From assembly GCF_033439725.1 (NCBI RefSeq), contig NW_026944386.1:4278001-4342000 (forward strand): 64,000 bases of DNA. Direction: 5' to 3'. Below, one piece after another: positions 1-12,200 of this stretch. Position numbers and translations under genes: made by a program. Under the pieces are notes generated by a model. It ran no database searches. It saw nothing but the letters and a program-made list of their open reading frames with translations, and was not told the origin of the DNA. The first letter of the stretch is position 1, and each line of letters begins with the position of its first letter. This DNA comes from Neurospora tetraspora (taxonomy: Eukaryota; Ascomycota; Sordariomycetes; Sordariales; Sordariaceae).

Positions 1-389
1 GGAAATCCGACTTTTTAAACTACTGCTTTTAGGGCAGGACATGCCCGGTAGCTGTAGATTGACATGTATGTAAGTTAAGCAATATGGTAATGTGTTGGGC
101 CGCCGCCACCTGGTAAGGTTGGCTGGCACTTGGCCCACTTTCACTTCCAGACCACACCAGTATTTTTTCCTTCTTTCTTTCTCTTCCCGTAGCGCTTTCT
201 TTCTGAATCATCCACAATATCATCACTTCTTTCTTTGATTCAGCGGATCGCTTCCCACATAATGTTTCTGAGCGGAGGACTATCAGGCCGAGCGCATATG
301 CTGGTGTATGTTGGCTGACTGGACTTTGCGTATGCCCTGTCCTGCCCTCCCCAGCCAGTTAAATAGTTTTTTTACAAAGTCGGATTTCC
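1..389. mobile_element. Inverted-repeat element (MITE-like), left edge at window start
   Basis: The first 20 bases (GGAAATCCGACTTTTTAAAC) are matched by the reverse complement of the bases ending at 389 (GGAAATCCGACTTTGTAAA). The similarity resumes further in with AGGGCAGGACA on both sides, so the terminal repeat is about 50 bp with mismatches. The roughly 290 bp between holds no convincing gene. Size and structure fit a non-autonomous DNA transposon. The left target duplication would lie outside the window, so neither family nor exact left end can be set. Confidence 0.6.
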
Positions 390-568
390 CGAGATTCTTC
401 GGTACCCTTTGAAGGTCTCTCATAACGGCTAATATTTCCGGCCGGTACCAGCAACAATAATCACACCATCCCATTTCACTTTTCACCCAAAAGTCCTCGT
501 CTCCAGACCTATCCGGCCAAGCCACATCCTCGTCTTATTTTGACTTGAACAAAGGGCAACCAGTCTCC

Positions 569-1128
569 ATGTCTTACAATCACACCACCGGCGCCGCCTC
601 CTCTGCGGAGGCTTCTCTTATCGAGTCTGCTGTAAGTACCAAACGCCCCGTCCAGCGCATCTCCCTTGCTAACCTACAGCCAAATTGCAGGCTATGCGTA
701 TGCGTGTAGACGGAGTTCTGGAAGCGGCAGAACCGGCGCTTGGACCTATAGTCCAAAAACTAAAGAGACAGGTACGTAACCCAGGTTTTCGTCAATGCAC
801 CGGTCTTTTCCACTTTTTCCCTATTCATCATTTCGCTCTCTGTTATCTCCTCTTCATCTATCCGTACATCATCCCCCATCGGCCGCTCGATTTACTGCTT
901 TTGCACCCGGTCTAACATTTCTATGCGTTGCATCAGCCAAATAATCTGGACACCGCGATAGGGAATATCATGCCGATGGCCCTTGAGATTGTCATTCAGA
1001 GCATTTCTGAAGAACAGCGCTCCCCCTTCAACCCAACCAAAGAGACTGTTAAGGCACTGAAGGGATATATTGCTTTGTGGTTCAAGCGGAAAGTCTTGCT
1101 GGAAGAAATGAGTTCAGACGCAAAGTAG
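569..1128 (+). CDS. Small orphan protein, family member A (111 aa, 3 exons)
   Basis: Exons 569-631, 691-771 and 937-1128 join in phase 0 at both introns (donors GTAAGT and GTACGT; acceptors TTGCAG and CATCAG; a TCTAAC branch site in intron 2), giving 111 residues. I do not recognise a named family. The last exon aligns by eye with the last exon of the gene at 4599-5639: both have a proline motif (GNIMPMALEIVIQSIS here, NNVLPRSIDILFEELT there), then PF.P.KE, then a helical tail. The middle exon carries a related pattern (LEAAEPALGPIVQKLK). No Myb-like domain is present, so this may be a shortened paralog. The start ATG sits in CCATGT. The protein is probably soluble and helical; function unknown. 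Confidence 0.6.
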
Positions 1129-2343
1129 ACGGCCACGGACGCGGCGGCCGGATGTTGATTTTGCTCCGCTTTTGTCTTCCTGTTCTTGTTGTCTTTTTTG
1201 GTTCATGTTTCGTTTTCCTTGGTTGGTGTTCTTTCCCGATGATGTTTTTCACATATTTCTGCACCACGTTGCTTTTACAGCAACCCCCCTTCACTTTGTT
1301 TTGAACGGTCATCATGGCTGCAAGTGTATGCCTGATGGTACAGAACGTATTCACAGAACACATACACACGGCAATCTCTCTCTCTCGCTCCCCTCAAAGT
1401 AGATAGTCGTGACTTTGAATAGACAAAGTCGATAAAACAAAAGCGACAGACTCATGGCCAACAGATTATGCGACATTCATACTTTCCTGGTGCGTCGCCG
1501 AAATACTGTACAGGGGACACTGCAGTGGACTCCAGCACGGCACGTCGTGCAAAGCACCTTACACTGGACCCGACCTGCACGTCTGACAGCACTCAGGCCT
1601 CGAAGTTGGTGCCAGGGCACAAACGGGTCGTGTGACCCATCGAATAGAAATCATAGAGCGTTAATCTGGTCATTAGGAAATTTCGTGACATCTTCGTCAA
1701 TGCTGACTTTGAGTGTGTCCATGGTTCATTCCGACAACCGCCGTTGGTTTATCACCTCGTCCACCTTCTGTTGTACTTGCCTGTTTTCGGCCCAGGAATT
1801 GAAACGCCGACGCCTGGATGCGATTTCGCAGCAGGGCGCTGTTTCTCGGGGGCTTCTCTGGGAAACCCTTTCCCCCACCCCTGCCCGAGAGTCCAGAAAA
1901 GGCAACTTGACGGCCAGTTGAGACTTTTGATTGGACACGCTAGTGTCTTGGCGAATGCCGATCAAGGCCCCGCTGTCATGTCAACAGAACGGCGGGGTCA
2001 TCATCACTGGTGACAGAGGTGGTCGCAAGTTGACAGTAACTGGTGCTGATACCCTATTTATCTACACGAACACCTGTGTTTACAAGAACTGCTCCGCGAA
2101 ATTGGATATCTTGCCAATCTTCTTCCCAACAACACTATCAAGATGGACACCTGAAGACCTGCTCAATACCTACCAAGGTCGTACTGGCCACGACAGTGTG
2201 CCGATATTGCCATTCAACCAGAGACGAAAGACCATAAAACCCGATGAACCTCCTCCGTAAGAAACATGACAGCACACTAGAACGAAGCCCATTGACAACG
2301 TTGACTGGTGTTACTACCATGCTGCAGTGTATTTTCGAAAAAC
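1129..2343. other. Intergenic, no supported gene
   Basis: This 1.2-kb stretch between two convergent members of the orphan family contains only short overlapping open frames with no recognisable domain or splice-supported structure. The first 200 bases downstream of 1128 are T-rich and probably the 3' untranslated region of member A. Confidence 0.5.
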
Positions 2344-3125
2344 TCAAAGTCGGCATCGCGATGTCCTGTTGTCGAGACTGAGGGTTGCTAGCGCCTCATC
2401 CGTCTCCTCAACATCCTCGACGAGTTCGTTCTCCCTGCTTAACCTCTCCAGTTCTTCCTGGAGAAGTGCAATGAGACGTCCAGACGCCCTGCTCATCGCC
2501 CTGTTCAAAATCTAGTGAAAGAAAAATCAGTCTTACGCACTCAAGTTCCATGCAATGTGGGGTAGTAACCTACTTCTCCAAAATCCCGTTCCTCTCTTGC
2601 CGAATGTGTCTCCTCCTGGATTTCGTTATGGTCCGTCGTCCTGCTGTTCTTCCGTAGTGTCGTGTTAAGCTCTGGGTTCGGTTCGTTGGTGAAGAAGATC
2701 TCCGTCGGTTTTTGAGTGAACATCTGCCATCGTTGGCTGTGGTCCATTTGGACATCGAATGGGTTGAGAAGATGACCTGGCTGCTGTTCCGCTGAGATTG
2801 GTACCGTTGTTCGCGCTGTCGTCCAGGCAGTTTCGCCCTGGGCACTAGTCCATTGATTCCATGAATTCATGTGCTGTCTCTGGGAACATTTTGTATGATC
2901 GTTGTAGGTGTGGTTCATCGAGAATGCGCTCGTGGGATCGTTCGTTATGTGATCAGGCGGGATCACCCCAGGCGCGGTGGTGTCAAATCCGGGGTGAAGT
3001 CCCACGTAGGCGTGCTGGGGGTGATTGAAGAGCATAGACGACGGTTCTTCTGAGGACTCTGTTGGGAAACTAAACTGGCCACAACTCCACGAGCTGGGTG
3101 GTGTTGAATGGAGCTCGTCGTCCAT
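2344..3125 (-). CDS. Orphan protein, family member B (239 aa, 2 exons)
   Basis: Exon 1 runs 3125 to 2574 and exon 2 runs 2511 to 2344. The intron (2512-2573) starts GTAGGT, ends TTCACTAG and is phase 0. Splicing is inferred because the unspliced frame stops soon after the donor, while exon 2 encodes SRASGRLIALLQEELE, matching QNAAPRIMALLEEELQ of the gene at 19606-20515, which also follows a phase-0 intron. The ATG at 3125 begins MDDEL; the frame is open upstream but without an ATG at its edge. Exon 1 (184 residues) is rich in Ser, Thr, Pro, Gln and His, probably disordered, with no known domain. Exon 2 ends in an acidic stretch, as in the 19606 gene. Function unknown. Confidence 0.55.
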
Positions 3126-3191
3126 CGTAAAGTAATGCTTGCTGAACAATGAAGATAGCAGAAAATGGTCCCTGGTCTGATCTGGCCTCAC

Positions 3192-4598
3192 AACAAGCGG
3201 CGGGATTCTGTGCTTATAAGCGGTTGAGATAAGAGTATCGCGATGGCTTCACGCGCCACTTGTTCTCAGACTGGAAAACTGACCTCACCGAGAATTGCCA
3301 ACATCTTTCATTGGTTGAAAATGACGCTTTGTTTAGCCTTGTACTTTGGTACCCGTACCAGCAGGTGAAAGCATGTCAATGGTTGGGCCACATGTAATCC
3401 ACGACGGCTTACTCCGGTTGCACATTCTTAAACAAGAGCGCCGTACGGACGGCTTCAGCTACCGACGCGCACTACCGGTCCCAGAGATTCCCATCACGAT
3501 GATCATGATGGCTTCTTTGGCAGAATCTGGAGGTATTCCTTACCGCCACGGTTGCCAAGAAACGGGCTTCATGCAGGCTCCATGCTGGATTCGAGCCAGC
3601 TTCGTGCCAGGCGTCGTGACAGGCTTCACGCTAGGCTCAACGCCGGGGCGCTAGGTAGACACCCGAGTGGTGGAACACGAGGGATAAGACAGCTTTCTTG
3701 CAGCAATCCAGCGAATCAAAGGACTGCTCTAAGAGATGCACTCGGGGATCATCGAAATCTTTTGGATTGCCGTGGCTTTTTCAATTGTGGATGAACATGT
3801 CCACCGTCCGTCGATGAAGTCGAATCATTTTCTTGTTCGAAACTCGGCGATTCATCACCACCACACATTCAATGGTGCGCAGCCTTCTCGCCCATGTATG
3901 TGATCCCGGGCGGCTTCAAGCCTGCCTCAATCCCGTCTCGGTGAAGCTCATACTATGGCCTGAGGTCAACAAATCTTGATTCTCAGTGGTGGTTACAGAG
4001 GCGGATCGTGAGGCATACCAGATACGTACCTTTATTTGACGATAGCGTCATCTATCCACCAGGGGAGACCAAGGACTCAAATGAAACGCAATCCATCATG
4101 GTTTTGCTGTTCTGCTGTCCCTTCCGCACTCGCCATTGACCTGTTCGTTCCCCCGTTCACCTTTACGTTCTCCATGATCTTGCCCGCCCGCACATAGGGA
4201 ACCGGCTCTCTGGTTTGGCAAGTCGCGCCTTTGCTCCTCGAGGGCGAGCTCGACCTTTCTCTCGGACATCAGAAGACCACAACCCATTTCACGACGACCT
4301 TCAACGTCCGAATTGTCTCGTTCAGAAAGACCTTAGCTGCCAGTCACGATCTCGCCCAATCTTCTACCCGACCTTGTTCCCACCTCAATTGACCTGACCT
4401 CGTTCCCAGCTCAATTGGTGTGCGGAAAGACAAGGTGCAGCTGATATATATGCTGGATGACACCGCCGTCGTGCCCAGCCACATCTCGTCCGATCTTGAA
4501 CCCAACAATTATCTCCAACTCTTCTTAAGTTTGGAAAGTGACGACACAGCTCAGCAAACTGTTCGATCATCGCGTTGTGTCCGACCGCGTCATACAAC
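3192..4598. other. Intergenic with clustered GGCTTC-type motifs
   Basis: No supported gene. Between about 3568 and 3655 there is a run of imperfect copies of a short motif (CTTCATGCAGGCTC, CCAGCTTCGTGCCAGG, CAGGCTTCACGCTAGGC), and GGCTTCAAGCC occurs once more near 3910. The same motif recurs in other intergenic parts of the window. The final hundred bases hold the presumed promoter and leader of the next gene. Confidence 0.45.
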
Positions 4599-5639
4599 AT
4601 GATGCCAACCCATCATACTTATCAACCTGGCGCGCCTGGAGGGCCAGCCAACATCTTCCGTCAAGCCTCTCCACCGGCTACATCAACTCCGGCATCTGGT
4701 CCCTCAATGCTCAGGGCGTCTCATGGCCAAGCTGCTTACCAACCGCAACACTTCTTCAACGGTGGTGGCAACAACTACTCCCAACAACCGCAAAGTCGTC
4801 TACAGACCACCACCCCCGGCACCGAATGTCTTGACGAACGCCCATCCGCCATGGACGGCTGATCCACAACAAGCATCCGCCCAGTTGGGACCGTATCCGG
4901 GAAATTTCCCAGTCGCTGCCGCTGCAGGAATGTCCTGGCAAGGTGCGGGCGGAGCGGCCCCCATGGTGCATGGGATGTGGCCCACGGCTCCCGGCATCCT
5001 CACGGCCACCCAGCGCCCAGGCCCGGTACCTCAGCAAACCGGGAGGAGCAGGTGTCAAGAGTGGACTCCGATCGAGGTACAGTGGCTCTTGACCCTCAAA
5101 GGGCAAAAGATGACCCACCCCAAGATTGCTGAATTTCTTTCGGACATGTTCAACGTCGAAAGAACCCATCACATGGTGACCAAGAAGCTGGCGGCGCTGA
5201 GGAAAGAAGCCGTCAAGGCCAACGTGAGTTGAACCTAACACAACCCCAAGAACGAATACCTACCTTACCCACGCAAAGGCCCTGATTTACAGCGCTTGTT
5301 TGGCCCCACCTGCACTCCACTCCCGTCCCGCCCGTTCCCGTCCCCTGGCGTTCCATCTGATTGCTAGCCTCGCTAGCGCAGCACCGCTAACCGTTGTCTT
5401 GGCATTTCCCCGAACAGGTGTACGAACAGTCCATCAACAACGTCTTGCCTCGGTCCATCGACATCCTTTTCGAGGAACTGACCGCCGAGATGGGCGTTCC
5501 CTTCGTCCCTAGCAAGGAACGCAGGGAAAACCTCTTGCGGTACTTGAAAACCTTTTTCTCCGGCGTCATTCTTGACAGCCAGAAAGCCGCGGCGGGCGCG
5601 GGCGCGATGGGATCTCACCATGAACAAGCCCAATTCTGA
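4599..5639 (+). CDS. Orphan Myb/SANT-like protein, family member C (5' end uncertain)
   Basis: The well-supported part is exon 4723-5223 joined in phase 0 to exon 5418-5639 (donor GTGAGT, GCTAACC branch-like site, acceptor AACAG), giving 240 residues from the ATG at 4723. After a Pro/Ala/Gln-rich N-terminus comes a Myb/SANT-like segment starting CQEWTPIEVQWLLTLKGQ and ending VERTHHMVTKKLAALR. The last exon then carries the family motif NNVLPRSIDILFEELT and PF.P.KE. A better-looking N-terminus (ATGATG at 4599, beginning MMPTHHTYQPG, like MSPNHH of the 16838 gene) lies in another frame and stops at 4862. Joining the two needs a 55-nt intron with a poor GTCAAG donor (4660-4714) or a frameshift. 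Probably a nuclear DNA-binding protein; role unknown. Confidence 0.6.
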
Positions 5640-8600
5640 CGAGTCTACCGTAGGAACATTGGATGGCATGAGGGTGATGCCCGAGACTACCTATCGGCGT
5701 ATAGGACCTCGGATGGTATTTGGAGCGACGGAGTTATATGGGCTAGATGAAACGCGCTATACGCGCGATGGGCGGTCCCACGGACGGACCTACGGCGATC
5801 TCATTGATTCATTTGCGATGGTGTTGTCTGGCGACTTATAAAAGCCGGTACACCTTTTTCTGGAGGGTTTGCTAAAGAGGTTATTCGAAAACGACTGCAA
5901 GCATAAAGGACGGACTGGGTTGGGCGTTTCCCATTGACAAGTAAAACAATTGAATTTTGTATACCACCTTCTGTGGCTCGTTCCTTTTGTCTATAATGTG
6001 CGTTGCCCTTTGTATTTACCAATGCTCTGACTTGTTAAAGTATCGATACTGGTGTCTTTAGCTTCTGTAAATGTGGCAGTCCCTAGTACTGTTCTTTCCC
6101 TCCTCATGTTAATCCATACTATCAATTTCCTAAATCGGTTTCCAGCTCATCTCATGTCAGTTCAAGTCCAACACGCACACACATGCTCCAAAAGAAACAC
6201 AGAAAAACAATGGAAGAAAAAAAAACCTCTGAAAAAAGAGAAGAGAGGGCGACGATGCAATGGCGCGCGTCTAGGACGTCCGGGTTGCCGAGTCCGTCCA
6301 AGAAAAGCCTGTATAAAGTTCTCATGCGTCAAGATCGCATGTTGTCAGCTTTGCTTGACGACGTACACTCGACTGCTGCATTTTGTGCAGGTTGTGCCCA
6401 CGAAGCACGCAGGCCCTGGGTTGGCCTCCCGAGAGTTCCTGCATCGGCCGATCACACCAAACTGATCTTGCCTGTCACGCAAACACTTTCTGGTGAATCG
6501 CAGACGCACAGTGCCACCCATCACGGGAGGAGACGCTCGAAAAGTTTCGCTGATTGTTGTTCCTGACGCCGTTGGTGCGGTAAGCTTGTACGTTTGGTGT
6601 GCGTGATCCTGCAGTGGCTTGCCTGGCCATCTCGTAATCAGAGAACAGAAGGAGCGAACAAGCCTGCAAGCATTTCTGCCAACGCAGGGGCATCCGTGCA
6701 GCGCTTTGAGCCATCACTACCTACATGCATCGATGATGCAGGAAAACCGTGCATGGCATGAAGCGTGGAGCTAAGCTATCCTACTGGAAGGTGCAGCCTG
6801 CTTGGGCGGGGTATTTAAGATCGGTTTCTCGGCCTGTAAATGATTCCTGGGATTCTTCCCTCTACATCATCCTTTTATCTACCAATCAAAGCCATGATTT
6901 TGCCATCACAATAACCGAGCCATACTTTTTCTTCTTTGGACCTACCTCTAGTCTAGGCAGAACTAGCAATGATTGACTGACTTTGTGTTTGTACTCTCCA
7001 AGTCCGTTTCGACAGCAGCATGCCCTCAGGTTCGGTTGTCAGATTGTTGTCATTTCGAAAGATGGCACCAAATTGGGAATGGCCTCCGTAGTTCCAACCT
7101 CTAGACAATTGCCCCATATTTGATCATCTGGCCCTGCTTGAAGCTACATTATTGTGGGCTGGTTTTGGGGGTGCATCCCGGTGGCACAGCAATGCCATGA
7201 CGGCAACAAAGATGTTTCATAAGAGATTCTCGGGATGTTGTCCGGATGGACGTAGGACCGGGGATTATCGGCACTTTTGTTTAGGTGATGTCTGGTGATG
7301 AATGCAACGCAAACGTTGTGCGTGCCCGAAGAGGTGACGGAGAGCGAAGCCTCTCCTTCATTTTTGAGTGATGCATGTGTCCGCAGAAGGATCGATGCGG
7401 AACCTAGGCGTTACCACAAGTCCACAACCCACCATGTATTTTCCAAGTGAAACCGATGGAAAGAAAAACATCGCCCAAGTCGACGACGAGTGATCCCTGT
7501 TTCAGACACGCAGACACGGCAGAGACTGGGTACGTACCTCAAGCGGGTTGCCCCTCGCACACTGCAGGGCGCTGTGCCCGGCGGCCTCCATTCTACCTAC
7601 ATACGCAACGCCCACATGGCATTGGCTAATGCTCATACCCTACACTACTGTATGTATCTCGAATCCGTGGGTTTGGCATCCAGATTCGACTTGCTCGACT
7701 TCTTGGCAGGGGACTTGGGCTACCCTGGTTACGTGCTATGGGGATGGATGCTCTGTACTACCGCAGGGAAGAGAGAGCATGATAAGCGGTCTTGTCGAAG
7801 CATTTAAGTGCGCGATGCAGGAATGCATCGATTGCAATATGTCAGCGACAAATTCAGTGAAATGTTGAAGTTTTGGGTGGGACGTGTCACATGTCGGCAA
7901 ACATCAGAACAAAGCTGAAACAAGACTTCCACGTTGGCCAATCCACAGGGCTTAAACTAGCTGTTGTTGGTAAAAACAGATCAATTTCGGTGTGATGTGG
8001 GTTACATTTTCTGAATGAACGACACATGGGACGGGAGCCAGAGCGGACGGCGCCCTACTGGGCCTTGTCCTGGCGAACCTGGTTAAGCAGGTGTGGAGGG
8101 CGATTACCTCCTGTCAAGACTAGGACGACGAGGTAGTGTGTGGTAGTTCCACGAAAGACCTCGAGGAAGCAAACACAGGGCCCACCACACACGATGGTGA
8201 CCTTGGTTCATAACCACACCTGCATTTTCTTCCCTCTTTCCGTTCCTCTCAAGTTGCCCAATCTCGCTGGATAGGTACAGGTACGCACTTAAAAGATCCG
8301 CCCACCAAGGTGTTTAAAGCCCACGAAGCATGGCTTCAAGCAAGAAGACAAGGATGCCGCCGACCTAATCCAGACACCGATGGGTCGGATACCTACCTTT
8401 GAGCAGCTCGGAGTGTTGGGTTTGGTGCTGGGTGGCGCCGCTTCCACTATCCCGCCAGTCTTGTGTTTCTTACAATCTTCGACACCGTGTGCGCGAGCTC
8501 CTCTGCCTCACACCCCTGTCCGTGGTCTCCGGTACAAGCGCGCTAACGGTAAATGAGTGAAAGGATGGCAATGGAAATGCGACACCTTCTGCTTCTGCAG

Positions 8601-9020
8601 GCGTTGACTACTTTGACGATCACCCCGCCTCAACTGTCTTTATCTTCTGCCAAGTGATGTGACCGTATCGATGTTGCTGTCTCCAGACGTCGATGCCGTC
8701 GCAATCAGTTCCCTACTATTCTCTGTCCCTACGTTGAGGTTGGAATAAAGTTAAGCTCACGATCTGCGTATCCGTTCCACTGCTCCACTGAATGTTAGCG
8801 TCGCTTCCCGTCGACAGGCATTAAAATAGTGCACTGGCGAGACTGCCTATCCAGACAAGAGTTCGTCAATGACGTCAAACGCCAATTGCAACTTGCGGAC
8901 TGCACTCCTTATTCTTGATTGATGATCCAGGTTCAGTCGATGGCCATTGTTCCGTATAGGAGTGCTTGGAGGTAAATCATCTGTTCAGTCCTTCCGCCCC
9001 ACTCTTTGTCACACTCATGG
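5640..9020. other. Intergenic, no supported gene
   Basis: About 3.4 kb with only short overlapping open frames in conflicting directions, none with recognisable domains or matching splice sites. A copy of the CATGGCTTCAAGC motif lies at about 8329-8343. Purine-rich and T-rich runs occur around 6190-6250. The right end abuts the target duplication of the Copia element. Confidence 0.5.
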
Positions 9021-9025
9021 CAAAA

Positions 9026-9239
9026 TATGAGGTGGATCACGAATGATGGGAATGATGTAGATTGAGGGATCCAGCTTACTGAGGCTGGAAGGGATCGCCA
9101 GCTATATAGAGCTGGCGATACAAAGAGGAGGAAGGTCTGCAAAGGAGGGGATTCTGGGAAGTGCCAGAACCGCTGTCAAAGGGGCCTGCAGGGCAAAGGA
9201 CTAGCGGTCTGTGCAGCAAACGCCCAGAATCTTCTCACA
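9026..9239 (-). repeat. 3' LTR of the Copia element
   Basis: Identical to 14607-14820. On the minus strand it is preceded by a short G-rich tract (TGTGGGGGTG, complement of 9240-9249) that probably serves as the polypurine primer for plus-strand synthesis. Confidence 0.93.
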
Positions 9240-9284
9240 CACCCCCACAGACCTGAAATAGGAAATCTATGTACATGTAAACAA

Positions 9285-12200
9285 TCAAATATCCTCCTTC
9301 TTTTTGGTGTTGAGCCAGGGGATATCCCTTCTGGTTAAGCCCAGCATCTTTACAAATTTTCCATGCTTATCCGCCTTGAGGCCTTTCGTCAGGCCATCGG
9401 CTACCATATCAGTACCGGGAATGTGAATAACCTCAAACCTTTTCTGTTCTATCTGTTCTGTGACCCACTTTAGCCGTATATCAATGCAGCGGTTCCTTCC
9501 AGGGGTTCTGAGCGCTGTTGCTCTTGCGTTGGCACTGTCTGTAAAGAGGATACGCTGTGGTTGTGCCATGCCCAGTTCCTCCAGCATTTGTGACACCCAG
9601 TCAGCTGATCTAGCTGCTGGCACAAGGTTTGTGAATTCTGCTTCTGTTGTACTTAGTGTAACGAAGGCTTGCTTCTTTGACTTCCAGAATACTGGCCCAG
9701 TCGTGACAAATACAATATGGCCGGCTGTGCTGTGCCTTGTCTCGATATCATCAGCATATGAGGCATCTGCGTATGTCCTGAAATTGAGGTCTGGTTGCCG
9801 TGGAAACGACAGGCCTCCCAGTAGTAATCCCAGATCTGAGTTGTCTACCAGGTATCTGAAGAGATGACGCATCACGTAGTCGTGCCTGTCTGTCGGTTTG
9901 GCGTTGCCTTCGCATAGTTTATTGACTGTGAATGTGATATCTGGTCTACTGCCCATCGAGGTGTAGTTGAGTGATCCTGTCTTCTTGATGTATAGTTTCT
10001 GAATCTCTGCCATTTCGATAGCTGGACTGGCACCCCCATAGATCTTGTAACTTGGTGGCCATGGAGTGTTGGCGCCTTTCAAGCCATCATATTCGAACTT
10101 CTTGATAATTGCTTGTACATATCGCTGTTGTGACACAAACACCGTGCGTTCTTTTCTGTTACGAACAATATCATAGCCAAGGAACGTTCTGACCTCGCCC
10201 ATCGACTTCAGCTTAAACCTGGATTTCAGCTGGTTGGCGATATTTTCAACGTCCTCATTTCTTGGTGCTGCAATAAGGAGATCATCGACGTAGAGTATGA
10301 TCAATGCTCTTCTTCCTTTGTTGATGAAGAGACAGGCATCTGTGCCTAGTGCCAAGAAGCCCAGGTTTATCAGGATGGGATTTATGGTGTTAAACCAGTA
10401 TAGAGGACTCCGTCTCAACCCATATAGAGCTCTACGTAGCAAGCACACCAGTTCAGAATATTTGTTTAGTCCAGATGGGACAGGTAGGGACGTCTTAGCT
10501 AGTCCTGTTGGTTGTTCGACGTAATATCTTTTCCCTTCTGGAATGGGGGCATTAAGAAATGCTGTATTGAAGTCGAATTGTTGACATTCCAGATCGTGAA
10601 TGGCCATATAAACCAGAAAGATTCGAAGGCTCGTACTATTGGCTACTGCAGCATAAACGTCTTCGATATTCCATGAATCTTCCTGTTCTTTGTTGCCACA
10701 AGCTACCCATCTGGCTCTGGCCTCATGCTCTTGTGTAAGAAGGTTGAATTTCTCGTCATATACCCATTTTCCGGGTAGAACATCCATATCAGGGGTTTTC
10801 TGTACCAGAGTCCACACTCGTTGGTCTTCCAGTGCTTTCACCTGCTTTTGCATGGCTGGAAGCCAATATGTACTGAAATTCGGGAGCTTCTTGGCTTGTC
10901 TGTAGTTCTTGGGGATATCTCTTTCAATGTTGATACGTGTATTGATTTCTTTTAGTGCTTTCATTGCTGTAAAGCAATAGGTAGGTGGTGGTCTCGTCAA
11001 ACGGTTTGGTTCCATCGTTCCATGGTAGAGCAATGGTTTATTGACGATTGGTTTACCCAGTTCGTCGGTTATTTGTTCATCACCGTACTTGTATCCTTCT
11101 GGCTTCCTGGCTTTAGATCTCCTTGGACGACCTTCGCATACCTCTGGGGGAACAGAGTTATCCCTCACGGTAACAGCCGTGGGCTCTGAAGAGGGTTGGT
11201 CTTTTGAAAGAGGAACCAGGGGAGTTAGGGGTGCTTGTGAGGGAGCTGGAGAAGCCGGGTTAGCTGGTGGCAGTCGGGGAGGTGGAACTGGAGATGCCGG
11301 TGGTGCTGGAGATGCCAGCGGACCTGGAGATTTTGGCGGCATAGGCTGGAGCTCCATGGGGTTCTGGAGAGGTTTAAAGGTTGATGGAGACATAAACCTC
11401 TTGAATAGATTTGGCATTCTGAGACTGCCTCGTGGAGTAGGGGTAGAAGTCGCGTTATCCACGTCTCCCATACTTGCGTCTTCTGATTCCGAGAATTTGC
11501 TGGATTCGCTAGGGGAGCGTGATTTGGATTTGTTGAGCGGGCTGTCTTTTGGTGGGATGGGATCCTCCTCATCCAAGTCATCAAGGTCCATTGTCTGCTC
11601 CTCCTCTTGCTCCTCCTCTTGCTCCTCCTCCTCGATAGACGGTAATGGCTGGTCTTGTTGGTTCTGGAGTTCTTGAATCAATGGTGTTGAAAATGGCACT
11701 GGTGTTGAGGATGGGGTTTGGTAGTAACGCGGTATCTCGAGGACCGCAGGGGGAAGCTTGGGTTGAGGCCGTTGTTCACCTTCTACCGGCTGCGCTTCTG
11801 TTGACCGTCGCGTTATACCCGTCACCCTAATTATCACCTCCTTCTCTTGCTCCGCCACGTCTTCTATCTCTTGAACGCTGTGATCTTCGAAGACTACCGT
11901 GTGTTGAGGCTCATCCTCTCTTTCTTTATCCTCGTTTTCCTTTTCCACGAACTTGACTGCGCTCGCTCGGATTATCTCGTGAGATTCGGGGGCGTATAGC
12001 CAGTAAATGCGGCCGTGTTCGTCACCGTAATTGAGAAGGTGGGCTTTGCGCGCTCGCGGGGTAAATTTGTCGCCTTGCTCGCGTTTTTGGGGTTTGATGT
12101 AATAGTAGGCGGTACACCAGTATTTTCGCAAGTGTTTGAGGTATGGCTTCTTTTGGTCTTTTGGTGAATTAGCGTGAGTATGAAGAAGTTCATGGGGACT

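Noticed and set aside
5572-5841. Frame overlapping the end of the 4599 gene
   Set aside because: It starts inside the supported last exon in another phase and runs into the 3' region without any domain.
11041-11676. Long plus-strand frame opposite the Copia pol linker
   Set aside because: It mirrors the Pro/Ser/Glu-rich linker of pol and has no independent domain.
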